The notes under the pieces: model-generated
What the model saw: only the letters and a program-made list of their open reading frames with translations
What the model was told of the DNA's origin: nothing
Databases searched by the model: none
Origin: Eleusine coracana subsp. coracana
Taxonomy: Eukaryota; Streptophyta; Magnoliopsida; Poales; Poaceae
NCBI GenBank assembly: GCA_032690845.1
Contig: CM064421.1
Span: 39,546,963 to 39,610,962, forward strand
Direction: 5' to 3'
Length of the DNA stretch: 64,000 bases
Translations under genes and position numbers: made by a program
Shown here: positions 1 through 11,788 of the stretch, one piece after another
How positions within the stretch are numbered: the stretch's first letter is position 1
Layout of the letters: every line of letters starts with the position of its first letter

Positions 1-111
1 ATTTGTGCATCGTTTCTCGATTTGATCCGTTCCGATTTCCAAAGGGGAGAAGGAAAAAAAAAAAAAAACTGTTCGATTCGAGTGTGTGAAGTGCCGTTTC
101 TTCTTCCGGCA

Positions 112-1245
112 ATGGGGAACACCAACAGCGGCGGCAGGCGTCCGGCGAGCTCGGAGTCGGCGCTCCCTCCCGAGGCGGCGCCGGACGAGCTGAGCTCGTA
201 CGAGGCGGCGTGCCTCTCGGACCCGGAGCTGCGCACCTTCGACCGGACGCTGCAGCGGCGCACGAGCCGCGCCATCTCGACGCTGGCGGTGGGCGTCGAG
301 GTGCGGTCCATGTCGCTGGACTCCCTCCGCGAGGTCACGGGCTGCCTCCTCGACATGAACCAGGAGGTGGTGCGCGTCATCCTCGACTGCAAGAAGGACA
401 TCTGGAAGAGCCCCGAGCTGTTCGACCTCGTCGAGGACTACTTCGAGAGCAGCCTCCAGACCCTCGACTTCTGCACCGCCCTCGACAAGTGCCTCAAGCG
501 CGCCCGCGACTCCCAGCTCCTCCTCCACGTCGCGCTCCAGCGCTTCGACGACGAGGAGGAGAACGCCGCCGCCTCCGCGCCCTCCGCCCGCTACGAGCGC
601 ACCCTGCACGAGCTGCGCCAGTTCAAGGCGGCCGGGGACCCCTTCACCGAGGAGTTCTTCGTCGCCTTCCAGGCCGTGTACAGGCAGCAGCTCGCCATGC
701 TGGAGAAGCTGCAGCAGCGCAAGCACCGCCTCGACAAGAAGGTCAAGGCCATCAAGGCGTGGCGCCGGGTGTCCAGCATCATCTTCGCCACCACGTTCGC
801 CGCCGTGCTCATCTGCTCGGTGGTCGCCGCGGCCATCGCCGCCCCGCCCGTTGCTGCGGCATTGGCCGCAGCTGCTTCGGTCCCGGTGGGCTCCATGGGG
901 AAGTGGATCGATTCGTTGCTCAAAGGGTACCAGGACGCGCTCCGTGGGCAGAAGGAGGTGGTGAGCTCAATGCAGGTTGGCACCTTCATTGCCATCAAGG
1001 ATTTGGACAGTATCAGAGTCCTCATCAACCGGGTGGAAGTGGAGATCACCTCGATGGTCGATTGCATCGAGTTTGCGGAGCGAGATGAGGACGCAGTCAA
1101 ATTCGGCATCGAGGAGATCAAGAAGAAACTGGAAAACTTCATGAAAAGTGTTGAGGATCTGGGGGAGCAGGCGGACCGGTGCAGCCGGGACATCCGTCGA
1201 GCAAGGACTGTCGTGCTACAAAGGATCATCAGGAATCCAAACTGA
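112..1245 (+). CDS. UPF0496 protein 1-like (DUF677 family)
   Basis: Intronless ORF of 377 residues. The ATG at 112 is the first in frame and opens MGNTNSGGRRPASSESALP, the expected start for this family; the upstream in-frame codons have no ATG. The protein closely matches what I know of rice UPF0496 protein 1 over its whole length. It has a long alpha-helical N-terminal half with coiled-coil character (residues about 40-215), then a hydrophobic Ala/Val-rich stretch at about 220-262 (SSIIFATTFAAVLICSVVAA) that should insert in or hairpin through a membrane, then a second helical segment ending in a basic tail (RRARTVVLQRIIRNPN). The family is plant-specific with no established biochemical activity; Arabidopsis relatives include At14a-like proteins linked to membrane or cytoskeletal signalling. 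Third-position GC is high upstream of about 850 and falls afterwards, as is common in grass genes. Identity is secure, function is not. Confidence 0.93.
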   Translation: MGNTNSGGRRPASSESALPPEAAPDELSSYEAACLSDPELRTFDRTLQRRTSRAISTLAVGVEVRSMSLDSLREVTGCLLDMNQEVVRVILDCKKDIWKSPELFDLVEDYFESSLQTLDFCTALDKCLKRARDSQLLLHVALQRFDDEEENAAASAPSARYERTLHELRQFKAAGDPFTEEFFVAFQAVYRQQLAMLEKLQQRKHRLDKKVKAIKAWRRVSSIIFATTFAAVLICSVVAAAIAAPPVAAALAAAASVPVGSMGKWIDSLLKGYQDALRGQKEVVSSMQVGTFIAIKDLDSIRVLINRVEVEITSMVDCIEFAERDEDAVKFGIEEIKKKLENFMKSVEDLGEQADRCSRDIRRARTVVLQRIIRNPN

Positions 1246-2900
1246 AACAAAAGAACACTGTAAGGTATGAATATTTAAGTTATAGTCATGTACTCTTGAT
1301 GAAGTTGTGGAATGTACATAAGAGATGTACCATGTTGAAAGTGGATGAGTGAATATATCATTTAATCCATGCTATCTGTACTTGTCATATCTGATTATAG
1401 TATATCTGTGTGTGTTTTTCTTGGCGCTGTACAAGATTAGCATTCTGCATTTGTCCTCATGTTTTGGTTTCATCAGTTTCCTTCCTCTTTTATTTTTCCT
1501 TGAAACAGTTCTTCCTGTAAGTGAATGTATTACAAAGAAACTCTAGTATGTTAGTGCTGATGCAATACTTGAGTCATCATCATGATCCACAAAGGTTTGC
1601 CTGAGTTAGCACTTAACAATCATAAAATTGAACTTAAACTTCCACGTTTCTTGAAGTATTCAAATGACCATTTTTTCTCTAGTCTCTTGACAAAGAAAAA
1701 TAAAAGGTCGTTGTCTAGGCTTTGTGGCTGCTGCTGTATTCTAGACGTGTAGGTGTTGTCTGTGTGGTTTTCTGAAGTCATCTATGCTTCCAAGTGAAGG
1801 GAGATCTAAATTAAGAAGTTCTATCATACAAGAGAATATCTCAGTACTGATCCCTTTGTCTTTCTTTAATAGTACGGAACAATGGTAAAATGTCCCCAGT
1901 CTCAAGTAGTAATGGATTTCTAGAAACATATATGAAGAAACATCTGGTAACAGAAAATAGTTCATTTTAGAGTCAGATACATGTAACTTTTGGTTTATTC
2001 ACTACCCAGTTACAATGTTCATGCTCTATTGTGTGCACTTCTTGCAAATTCTATCCGTGTTATACTCAATCGACTACATATGCTTTTGGCCTGTATACCT
2101 GTTTCTGTACTTAACATCTTCAGATATCGTTTTTCATGTTATAGCACAAAGAATATCTGCACAATTTGCATGGACTTGTGAGTTGCTGCACTTGTTCCAT
2201 CTGAACTACTGGATTCCAACACATCACATCTTGTTCCTAATATCATGTATAGATGTATTCATCAGTCTAATGCTCAATGTGGCTGGAATCTGAGTGGTTT
2301 GAGTTGTGACATTTGTCTGTTAAGATCCCTCAGTTTTCAGCAAAACAGTAGCTGCAACTGTTGTAGTTGTACTTGCTCTAGGATTTCTTCCGGAAATATC
2401 CAAAAACTCCTCTGACTGCATGGAGTTATCAATCATGCCTGGATTAAAACTGGCAACTTTTATTTAACATGTACTGTAATTTTATAACATGTAGAAATAT
2501 TGGAATTTTCACATTACTCAAACATCATCACTATCTGCTTCTATGATATCATATCAACACGTTTCTATGACAAAAAAAAAAAGTTATTGTTGACAAAGAA
2601 ATCTTTGAAGTTTGACCACTCATCATGTTTCCAATGGTTTATGCAGGATTTCGATGACAGCGATGCTGACGGAAAAGGTCTGTAGCTTAGACAAGCGAAT
2701 GAACAAAGCGATCGTTGTCCTGAAGCAACAAGCAATGCTCTCAGACTTAATGAAGAATCGTGATTATATTAACTTATATATCCCCTGTCCCAAAAAAATC
2801 TACTATTTATCATTGTGACCAGCATTGTTTCTTCTTTGTTGTCGCTATGTCTTTAGCACAGCACTGTACTCTTTCACTTGTTGGTTGCATCCCTATATTC
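1246..2900 (+). other. 3' flank of the UPF0496 gene, no coding gene seen
   Basis: AT-rich DNA after the stop codon. It presumably holds the 3' UTR and polyadenylation region of the upstream gene. A pyrimidine-rich tract ending in an AG at about 2646 is followed by a short open stretch (DFDDSDADGKGL then stop), which could be an alternative terminal exon but has no partner exon I can identify. The segment near 2780-2815 (cccctgtcccaaaaaaatct) resembles the end of a Stowaway-type MITE, without a matching second end. Confidence 0.4.
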
Positions 2901-5900
2901 GCTAGCATAATAATCAGAGTGTGAAATGTGCTGTTTGTCAGTTTGTGTCAATGGGATTATTGTACCTATTTGTTTGAACTCTGAAATTTGGGTAGGACTT
3001 GTGCGCCCTTTTCCCCTCTGAAGACAGGGCTAGATCTACACTGGTGACTGTTGCTGGCGCGCACTGGTGGAGTTCCTTTGGGTACTGTTGCAGTGTTGAT
3101 TGATCACTTTGATCTTGCTTCAATGTGCGTCTGTTGTGGGTGAGTGGTGGGCCGTGGGAGTGTTCCTGGAAAGAACCCACGAGATGTGTCGGGATGGCGG
3201 TGCAAATTATTCCGGCTCACCCGAAGGAGAGTAGTCGAGTCGTCTCCGGCCCTGCAAATCCTTCCGCCGGTCGCTGCTCACAGCCTAAGCATCCCACTCT
3301 GGGAAATGCTCGCGGTGGGGAGCGGCGGCGAGCCGGCCGTTCTGGGGTTGGGAAATTAACTGGAACGTGTCGTGCAGACGGGCCGTTGACGCCGAAGGTG
3401 GGCCACGCGAGTGACTTTGGGACGTGCTCTCGTTGGATGGGCTGCCTCGGATTCTATAGGATCGGCCCATCTTGATTGTGCACAGCCGGGATGCTGGGCT
3501 TGGACCAGCGACACCTTAGATCAGATGCGCCCCGGCGGCGAGTCGACATGCTAATTTGTTCACCACCGTGTGGCTCCTCCACATTGGAGGTGTACGCGCC
3601 CCCTGGCCTTGGCCTTAGCAGCCTAGGACTGAACCCTACCAACGTGAAACCTCCCTTGTTAGCCGAACCCCATGTCAGCTCACGCTCCCTCCGGGTTTCT
3701 TGTTTTCGCCGATGGACTCCTCTCCTAGGGCTCGGCGTCTCGTTCCGCCGTGGCCACGCATGTTCTGGCGAGCCTGAACGCGTCCCTCGATGCGGAACAG
3801 CGGCGTAGGGCATGTGGTGGCTGCAGGAATCCGCGGCGGTGGCCGGCACGTGCCCCGCCGATATGGGCACGGCGAGTCCGGCCGTGCGTGCCGGCGCACC
3901 TGCTTGCTTGTTTGGTTTCGGCTGAAGTGCAGGATGGGAGAAACTGAGGTCAACCTACCTCCGCCGATCCAACAACGTTAATAACATTATCAGAACCCCC
4001 TCATGTTTCAGCAGAGGAAGAATGCTAATTCTAGTTGAAGCATAACTAGCACTGTCTCTGAAGTCTGAACCGAAAACAATCCTTCAGCTGATAAAGACGC
4101 GAATGCGAAATAGCAGTATAGCACAGGGATTCGGCCTTATCCGCTGCATATTGCTCTCGAGCCAACGTCGTCGGCATTAAAAAAAAAAAAACTGATGCTC
4201 GTGCAAAACAAGCGCGTCAGGGCAAGCAAGTCGTCGCCCCGCCAGTACGGCACTGTTGGAAGAGTACGCAATCATGTCACTGAGATGCTGGGTCGTACCA
4301 GTTCAACTCAAACGAGACCTGCCAACAGTGCCGCTGTCAGGTCAAGACCCGTGCAGTGCTGCCACCCGGACATTCGCTGAACCTGCTGATCCAACGTGAT
4401 CGACCTGTACCAAAATGGGAACCCACAGCAGGAACGTGATGTGTTCTTTTGATGCAACAACGCACGCCCCAGTGGCAACGCGACACAACACTAGCGATCG
4501 CGGGGGCCGATTCAGAGGATTCCCCAGTCCATGGAAATTGGAACGGACCAACCTTTTCAGGTATTAAAGGGGAGGAGGAGGAAAAGAAACATCATGTTTG
4601 CGCATGCACTGTGATGATTTACTACAGTTTCTGGGCACACCAAGACTTTTCTCCGGCGATCCATGATGCGCATGTGGGCATCAGAACCGGATAATGGGAT
4701 CGGAAGCAGGGGAGGTTTTGATTCCGTGTCCATACCCAGGAGAGGGAGATAAAAGCTGCTGCCACTCAGCATGATGATGGATGGGGTGGCCGCAGGCAGT
4801 TAGGTAAGCGGATGCATTGTCTCCCATGCTCTGATGCGTGCTCCCTGATCTTCTCCATACATGTGTGCGCGTGGAGATGATTCTGTCCACGATTCGGATA
4901 GGCTTTGGGAATTGACATGTCTCAAAAGTTCGGGATACATGAAACTACACTGTCCCTACTTCACAAAAACAAAACTGTGATTATTCAGTCAACAGAGTGT
5001 ACTTCGAAAATCATACTACTACTCTATATTGTGTGTGCCAAACGTTGTAGATTCTGTGTCATGCGAAGCCAGAATCAGCAATTTATACTTGAAACAAAGA
5101 AGATCCGTCCGACGGCCAGCGTGACACGGATCGCCAGTCCATCCGCTTCTAGGGGACAGGGATTGACTTGGGCTGTCATATTACAATGAATGCAGCAAGC
5201 TTCAGCGCCGGATGGAGCCAAGGGGGACAGCCTTCGGAGACGCCACGCATTTGTAAACTGGAAGCATTGGCGGGGAATGTAGCGGGAATCTTATCGCACT
5301 CTGCACGGGGATGTCTTAGTCTTACTCGATCCATCCATCCATTGCAAGCAAGGAACTCCAGTTCCTCGATCTCCTACTAGTACTGCTCCGCGATCTGTTT
5401 TGAGTTTCCTTTTTCACTCTTCTTCCTAGTACTATTCTGAACCGGAAAGTTTCATTTTCCGCCGTACGAAAAAAACAAATCAAGCGTAAGATGATGAACT
5501 CGTGCCCACTCCTGGAACGAAAGCAACAGCCGGGGACTAGGATGCACAACAACTTTTTTGTCACCGCGTGTATGAATCCCCACCACACCACCGGGCTTGT
5601 ATTGACGCGGTAACTGTACGCTGGCAGCGGATACCCATACCATGCCACGAGGCTGATTCCCGCTGCGATCGGCGGCAGCAGCAGGTGCACAGCATATGGC
5701 GAGGCAGGAGACCCCGGCTTTGAATACATACGCATACGCCGCTGGCGTATAAATGAGGGCAATTCAACGCCCAACAGTACGCGGCGCTGCCGGTATAAAT
5801 ACTCCTATACTAGTACTGCCATGCATGCGGCGCTCTCTGAGTCTCTGTGGCAGCAGCAGCAGCAGTAGTAGATGTGGCACTGTACAGTAGTATCCGCTCC

Positions 5901-8045
5901 TGCCGCTGGAGCGCGGGCATGATGCCACCAAGCGGTGCCCGCGCAGGAGTAAATGAACAATAACGGTGTCCTCCGATTCACCGACAGTGCGCGCTCAGCT
6001 GAGACCAGCGAGCGGCTCCGGCTTTCTTTCTTTACCCTAGCACGGCTACTAAAACTAGAGGAGTAGAACCAGCAGCAGCAGCAGAAGCAGGTGGTAAGGA
6101 AGGAATCAACAGGGATGGATGTGGATGGTGAGTGCCAGCGAGGCCAGTACGTATGTGTACAGGCTGGTATCATAGACGCGCGCGATGTGAACAGGGCGAC
6201 GCAACCCCAATTCCGGAAAACCGCCACGGCGCCGCCCGCGCCCTTTTTGCCAAGCACATCGCCGTGTTAAATGGCCGCTCCTCGCGTGGCTCGATGCGTG
6301 ACCTGACGACCCGCTCCTTAGCCTTTAGGCCACCCTGGTTCTGAGAGCGACCATGCCGGCGAGCGCATCACGGAAATGGCAACTGGCCAACCTGTTGGAG
6401 TAAGTTTTTTTCTGAATGAGCGGACCAGAACGAGATCGAGGAAGTGGAACGAACAGTGTCCATCAGTCACCGTTTGGGGCAACGCGACGCGAGGCTGTAA
6501 ATATATTCCTTCAGCAGTAACAGGAACTGCAGAGCATGTTCTCGACTGTTGGAGCGAGCACAACGAAAGATGCTTTCCAACCCGGCCGTGCATTGCGCTG
6601 AGAGACAGAGAGAGGAAGGGAAAAGGGCGTGCATTGGTTTTGCCGGAGCGAATGCCGCCGCTCGCTCATCAGCTGCCAGCTCTGGCCGCTGGTTTCGCCG
6701 GCGTGTTCCTTACCGCAACCGTGCACAAAACCCCACGAGAGACGGACACAAGTACTTGCCGCGCACATGCCGTTCCCGCGGCTTTAAAGAATTGGCCAGA
6801 GAGATCTTGTGCTGGAGCAGTACGTGCCCTGAGCCACATGCTCCGTCGCCATGCTGCTACTGCTAAGCGAGCGACGTGTGAGCCAGCTAGTCAGCGGGCC
6901 CACATGTCATCCACTGTTAATACTAATGCACAACTGCAGCGGACATCATCACTAATAAAATCCCGCGTCGTCCTCGTCCGTCGATTCCAACTCCGCGCCT
7001 GGGGCCGCATCCGCATTGCTGCTGTGACTACGATGAATCCTGCCTGCCTGCCGCTTCCTCTCGGCTCCTTTTGGCAGGATCACCAACGACAAGCATATGT
7101 CCCGGCAATGCTAATAATTATATTATTATATCAAGAAAAACTACTGGTACTAATTGGGACGGGTTGGAATATATTATGATTACGGACAGAGAAAAAAAAT
7201 GGCATGTGAGATCTTTGTTGTTTAGCGCAGATAGAGCGTCGTCGCGCGCGTAAGCTAAACAAGCCAGGCTGGTCCTAAGATTACTACTTGGCGGATAATG
7301 ACACTCTCGTCGGTTGGTTGGCGGGCATTCATGGCTTCCTCTGAATCTTCTGTTGCAAATATCTTAGTACTAGAAGAAGAGGAAGAGGAGGGAGCAGTAG
7401 ACGATTCCATCATCAGCTCCAGATCGATCGAGTACTAGTACTAGAGCTAGAGCTAGCTGGTGGCACGGAGCGGTTGACGTCAACGTTTGCCAAACAGGGA
7501 CAGGCGTCGTCACTCGAAAGAAAAATAAATAAATAAACATAAGATACTCATTGTCCACACAGTCAGTGACGAAGCGGCAGAAGCATATGACTGCAAAAAG
7601 GATTTCACCTCACGTTGGCGTGCTTTGTTTTCGCCTCAGGTTGTTGTTTCCCACAGCATTGACAGCTAAAAAGTGGGAAGACTAAAACTGCAGATGCGGA
7701 GGAACAGAGGAGGGGGGGCAGTAGTAGGGTCACAGTGAAAACACACAAGGGGGGGCTAGGCAGAAGGAAACAGATGATGGCGATTGATGGAATAATCTGC
7801 TGGAGATCTGGAGAAGATTGGCAACAAACACGCGGGAAGTGCCCATCTCCTCTTGCTCCCAGGAACAGAACAGCGCCGGAGGAAGCAAGCCGCGAACATG
7901 CTCGGAACCCGCAACAGCGGCGAGACCTTCCTTCCCGGCACTCATCAATCACCACCTCTTCGTCGTCTCGCCCGCGTCTCTGCACACCTGCTTTATGCAA
8001 AAACATAGTACGGTTTCCTTGGTAAGTTCCCCAGACATGTCTGCA
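2901..8045. other. Intergenic region, no supportable gene
   Basis: About 5 kb without a recognisable protein, RNA gene or transposon with ends. Composition alternates between GC-rich and AT-rich. Two TATA-like motifs on the plus strand (near 5742 and 5792) are not followed by a credible ORF. Short runs of CAG (about 5855-5870) and TAG-type triplets are present. The many open frames here lack codon bias and family similarity. Confidence 0.5.
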
Positions 8046-8973
8046 TTACTTGGAAGGAGATATACGACTCTGTTTATCTGAACAAGAAACAGAGCCGCCG
8101 CAAGTTGGAACTTGGAAGTAGTAGTAGTAGTAGTAGGAAGAAGCGGTCACCTGTCTTGTGGGCATCATCGGGTTGGCAGCAGCCGGGGAGTAGTGCATTT
8201 GCAGGTAGCCGTCCAAAGCAGTTCCATTTAAGGGAGACTACAAGAAGAGAGAGAGGGAGGGAAACAGAGACGCGAATTTGTCACGACCGGCCGTAAGCAG
8301 AGCAGAAACAGAAACGAACAAGCATTTGACAGTATTGGCGACGCACCTTGAAGCCGGTGGTGGTGGCGGAGAAGGCGCAGGAGAAGTCGGCCGCATTGCC
8401 GATCTCCATCATCGGCTCGTCGCCGTAGCCATTGGCATCTCCCAGTCCCAACAGGCTCCTCGCCTTCGAACAGTAAAGCACGCGTCAGCAACCGACCATG
8501 GTCCATGGCGCGAAGGAATCCATTCCACGTACCTTGGAGTAGCCGAAGAAGGCCGGGGAGCTGGCCGTGTCCTCGAGCAGAGCCGCGGCGGCAGCAGCGG
8601 CCTTCTTGCTCTGCCGCCTTGCCGACGCGGCGTCGGCCACGCGCCTCCCTCTCCTCTCCGCCTGGACGCCGTCATTATTGCCCGCGGAGCAGTGCTGGCG
8701 CGGGCCGGAGGACGCGTCGGAGATCATGGACAGGTCGTCCTCCTCGGAGTAGTAGTAGTAGTAGTAGTAGTCGTCGTTGTCGCAGCAGTGCTGCTTCTTC
8801 TGCTTGGCGTGGAAGAAGCGCGGCGCGGTGGCGCTGCAGGAGCGGGAGGAGGAGGAGGAGGAGGAGGAGTGGTCGTCGTCGTCGTCGAGGTAGGTGGTCC
8901 ATCCCGACTGGCACCCGCTGCTGCAGTCGGAGCTCGCCGCGGCGACCAGCTCCATCCCCGGCGGCGCTAGCAT
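8046..8973 (-). CDS. SOB FIVE-LIKE (SOFL) protein, three exons
   Basis: Minus-strand gene with exons 8973-8533, 8463-8347 and 8237 onward. Both introns (8532-8464 and 8346-8238) are phase 0 with GT and AG ends. SOFL proteins are small plant proteins that act in cytokinin-related growth control. Both diagnostic motifs are visible in exon 1: the Cys/Trp box CSSGCQSGWTTYLD (residues about 20-33) and the second box DLSMISDASSGPR. Exon 3 carries SPLNGTALDGYLQMHYS, the expected C-terminal part. The ATG at 8973 is the first in frame; 8955 is an alternative start. The 3' end is uncertain. Read straight through, exon 3 stops at 8046 (249 residues in total, including a five-Tyr run). A GT donor just after CAG at 8151 could instead lead to a fourth exon that I could not place. 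Ser, Asp and Tyr homopolymers are encoded by trinucleotide repeats, so length variation between alleles is likely. Confidence 0.82.
8115..8137. repeat. AGT trinucleotide repeat in or beside SOFL exon 3
   Basis: A run of AGT triplets on the plus strand. On the minus strand it reads as consecutive TAC codons (five Tyr) if the last SOFL exon is read through. Confidence 0.7.
8747..8770. repeat. AGT trinucleotide repeat in SOFL exon 1
   Basis: A plus-strand run of AGT triplets encodes a seven-Tyr stretch on the minus strand, directly before the EEDDLSMISDASSG box. Nearby GAG runs (about 8846-8870) encode the poly-Ser stretch. Confidence 0.8.
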
Positions 8974-11437
8974 CCTCCTTCCCACTTGGGCAATGCCGTA
9001 GCCGGCTACCCGCGCGCGTATACTCTGTGGAATGCTGTGCCACTACTACTAACGAATACTCTCTCACGAGGTGCAGTGGCTGGCAGAGAGTAGAGTGATT
9101 AGAGTGGCACTAGTAGTACAGAAGCGTTAGCAGCGCGGTACTGCCACTAAGTAGGAGGAGGTGGAAGGGAGGAGGAGACGGTTTCGGGCTCGCTGACAGG
9201 TGGGGTGGGGGCGTAGACGGGCCCAGCGTCGGCGAGGCGACCACGTGCGCGACAGCGAGGCAGGGGCGTTGCGGAGGGAAGCGTACGCAATCCATCGCCA
9301 CGCCACGCCACGCACTGTGAATTACTACGTGCGTGGTCCGGGCGGATCCCGTGACGAGGGGCTTCAAATGGAGTAAAACGCATCGCCTCGCCACCACCAC
9401 GCCGTACGGCGCATGCGGGTGGATGGGCCGAGCCAGCAAGCGAGCTAGGCTGTGGGTTCGTCTGGTCTGGGGTTTTGCTCTGCTCTGCATCTGCTCGGAG
9501 CTCGGTGGTGGGGGTTCCGGCTCCGGGGGGCAGCGCGCGTCGGTTGGTGCCAGCTCCCCACAAGGTACCCGGACCGTCCAAAACCGTGCCGCGCGCCCGT
9601 CTCACTCTCACCTCAAGAGCCAACAAGCAAATTAAGCAACGCCCGTCCGGTCCGGTTGATTTCCTTAGCTGTCCCCGCTTTGGCGCATATCGCCCACCCG
9701 ATGATCAGGTGGTTTCTCGTTGCGGGTTTTGTTGGGCATGAACTGAGTACGTGACCCAGCCCCGGCCCGGTGGTGATTTGGTTTTGCCTGGAACACGGAC
9801 TTCGGCTATCATGCGCGTTACCATCACGAATCCTAGCTGTTGGTGCATAGGTGAGCATCGAACGTTTATGAAAAAAAAACTCGCTGCTAGTGGGATAGAC
9901 GTACACCCCAGTTCGATTCGATTAAAAGCACGCGAGCCAGCTGCGTCTGCTGCCGGCCGGGTCGATCGATCGACCATACACCCACACATAGCTCAGGTGA
10001 GGACGCGGCAGAGAAGACGACAAGGAAAAAATAAACGCCTACCAAGCAGGGGGAACAGAATGGACCCTGGGCACAGCGTTTACGACCTGCCCCAGGTGTT
10101 TAATTTGGCGATCAAAGCGCCATGCCCAGTTCGTCAGGGCCAATGCTGCACTGAAGACTGAACAGTCTTTTTCTAGACACGCCCTTCTATTATATTAGGG
10201 GAACAAGATTAGCCCATTGCCCAAGCATGACTGGCAAAATTAATGCACGGAATGGTACTCCTACGCTGGTCCGGAACAGAGACAGGACGATGGTGCTACG
10301 AGAACTCTACTAGGAAATCACTGGAGTACATACTGTAGCGTGATTTAGATCTTACATACAATCAAGATTAACTAACATCACCATACCCGTATAAGGCCGT
10401 AATTGTGTTTTATTTCCTGGTTATCCGTCCTGGACTTCCTGACCTCTGCCAGCCGAGAGATATTGCGCGGGGGCCGGCATGCCCACCACGTCTGGACCGG
10501 CGCAGTTGATGAGCCATGAGCGTGATTAAGAGGGTAGCGTACGTATGTAAGCCATCACGAACGATCAACCGGGTCATCACTCGCACGGCATCCCGGAGAG
10601 CACGAGCAGCAGGGAATTGGCTAGGATTCTTCCCAACCCCTTTTTCTTTAGTCCTGATTCAGCATACCTCAGACGAAGCTCAATTTGATGAAGGGGGACG
10701 ACGGGAGAGTTGTATAGTTGCAGGTGGACTGGCCTACAGTAACTTTGCTTAGGTTGACCACCACCTAATAATCATTCCAGCAGTGTCGTCGGTCCACCAC
10801 GATATGCAGATGCATGTGCACGCAAATATTGCCTGGGCTTTAACTTGGGGGTAGGTGTCCAGCTCCGAGCGCGTCGCGACACCAATCGCGCCGACACTAT
10901 TCCGGCGTTAAGGGCGCGACCAGTGTCTGCATTGAGCTCTGACACGCGACAGTTAGGCCGCGCTTACTCTTGGCACGGCGGCCCGGGCCGGCGTGATCAG
11001 GGGCATGATATCAGCGCTACCGAACGATCGACCACACTGCTCGAACGAGAGCAGGGCGTAAATGAATCCGCTCCCCACTCCACATGCTATGTAATTCGCC
11101 CCACCATGCCATGCTACGTGCTCTCTACTATCGCCACATTAACTTGCACGTGTGACATCGTACGGCTCACATGGAGATGGACTGGCGTGGCGGGCTCGCT
11201 TCTCCCGATCGAGCTTTTGGCTGCATGCATGCGTCGCACGTACAGTGCGGGGAAAGGGCAGCGCGTGTGTGGCCATGCAAGGACGTCCGTACTTACACGT
11301 TGCGGGACACTTCACTTGGGACACAGTCAATGCGAATATGGACATTCATGCATGTGCGCGACTTAGATCGATCGTCACACACGCTGGCTGTTTTGTGCCT
11401 GTCCTGCCTGCTTGCCTGGTGCCAGAAAGATTAACAT
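8974..11437. other. SOFL upstream region and intergenic DNA
   Basis: The first few hundred bases should hold the promoter and 5' UTR of the minus-strand SOFL gene; I see no clear TATA box in the expected range. The rest has scattered ORFs without family resemblance and no repeat ends that I could pair. Confidence 0.4.
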
Positions 11438-11442
11438 CCCTA

Positions 11443-11774
11443 TGTTAGATTGATCTTTACCAATGGGCTCAACGGTACATTGGATCCTTAAACCACGTCT
11501 TGATCAGGGGCGTCCAGCTTAAGAAGGACTGGTGTGCCTATAAGAGGAGGTGGGAAACACGTCACGAAGCACGAGGTTCGTCGCTACAATAACCTAATCT
11601 CCACCTCCAATCCTTGATCCGATCTAAGAGGTTGGCACTAGAGCGACGGGATGGACCACCAGCCGGTACCACCACGCCGCCGCCATGGCCGACAACGGGA
11701 TCTATAGAAAGGTATGCCTGTCCAAAGATCATGTTCTCTCTGTTTCTACTCCTAGCAGATCCGTAATGTCAACA
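11443..11774 (+). repeat. 5' LTR of the decayed copia element
   Basis: Starts TGTTAGATTGATC and ends TAATGTCAACA, giving the usual TG...CA termini. The end is certain from the adjoining primer-binding site and the match to the 3' LTR. The start is inferred from the TG dinucleotide and the near-matching target duplication. Confidence 0.68.
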
Positions 11775-11775
11775 A

Positions 11776-11788
11776 TGGTATCAAGAGC
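11776..11788 (+). other. Primer-binding site (initiator tRNA-Met type), decayed copia
   Basis: TGGTATCAAGAGC begins two bases after the LTR end. It is the copia-type primer site for initiator tRNA-Met with one extra A relative to the usual TGGTATCAGAGC. Confidence 0.8.

Noticed and set aside
2647..2685. Short open stretch DFDDSDADGKGL after an acceptor-like tract
   Set aside because: No upstream exon joins it, and the UPF0496 gene already has a proper stop; kept only as a remark.
5742..5800. TATA-like motifs on the plus strand
   Set aside because: No coding or structured RNA signal follows either motif.
8278..9098. Long plus-strand open frames at the SOFL locus
   Set aside because: They are low-complexity shadows (Val, Gly, Arg, Ser runs) of the minus-strand SOFL exons.
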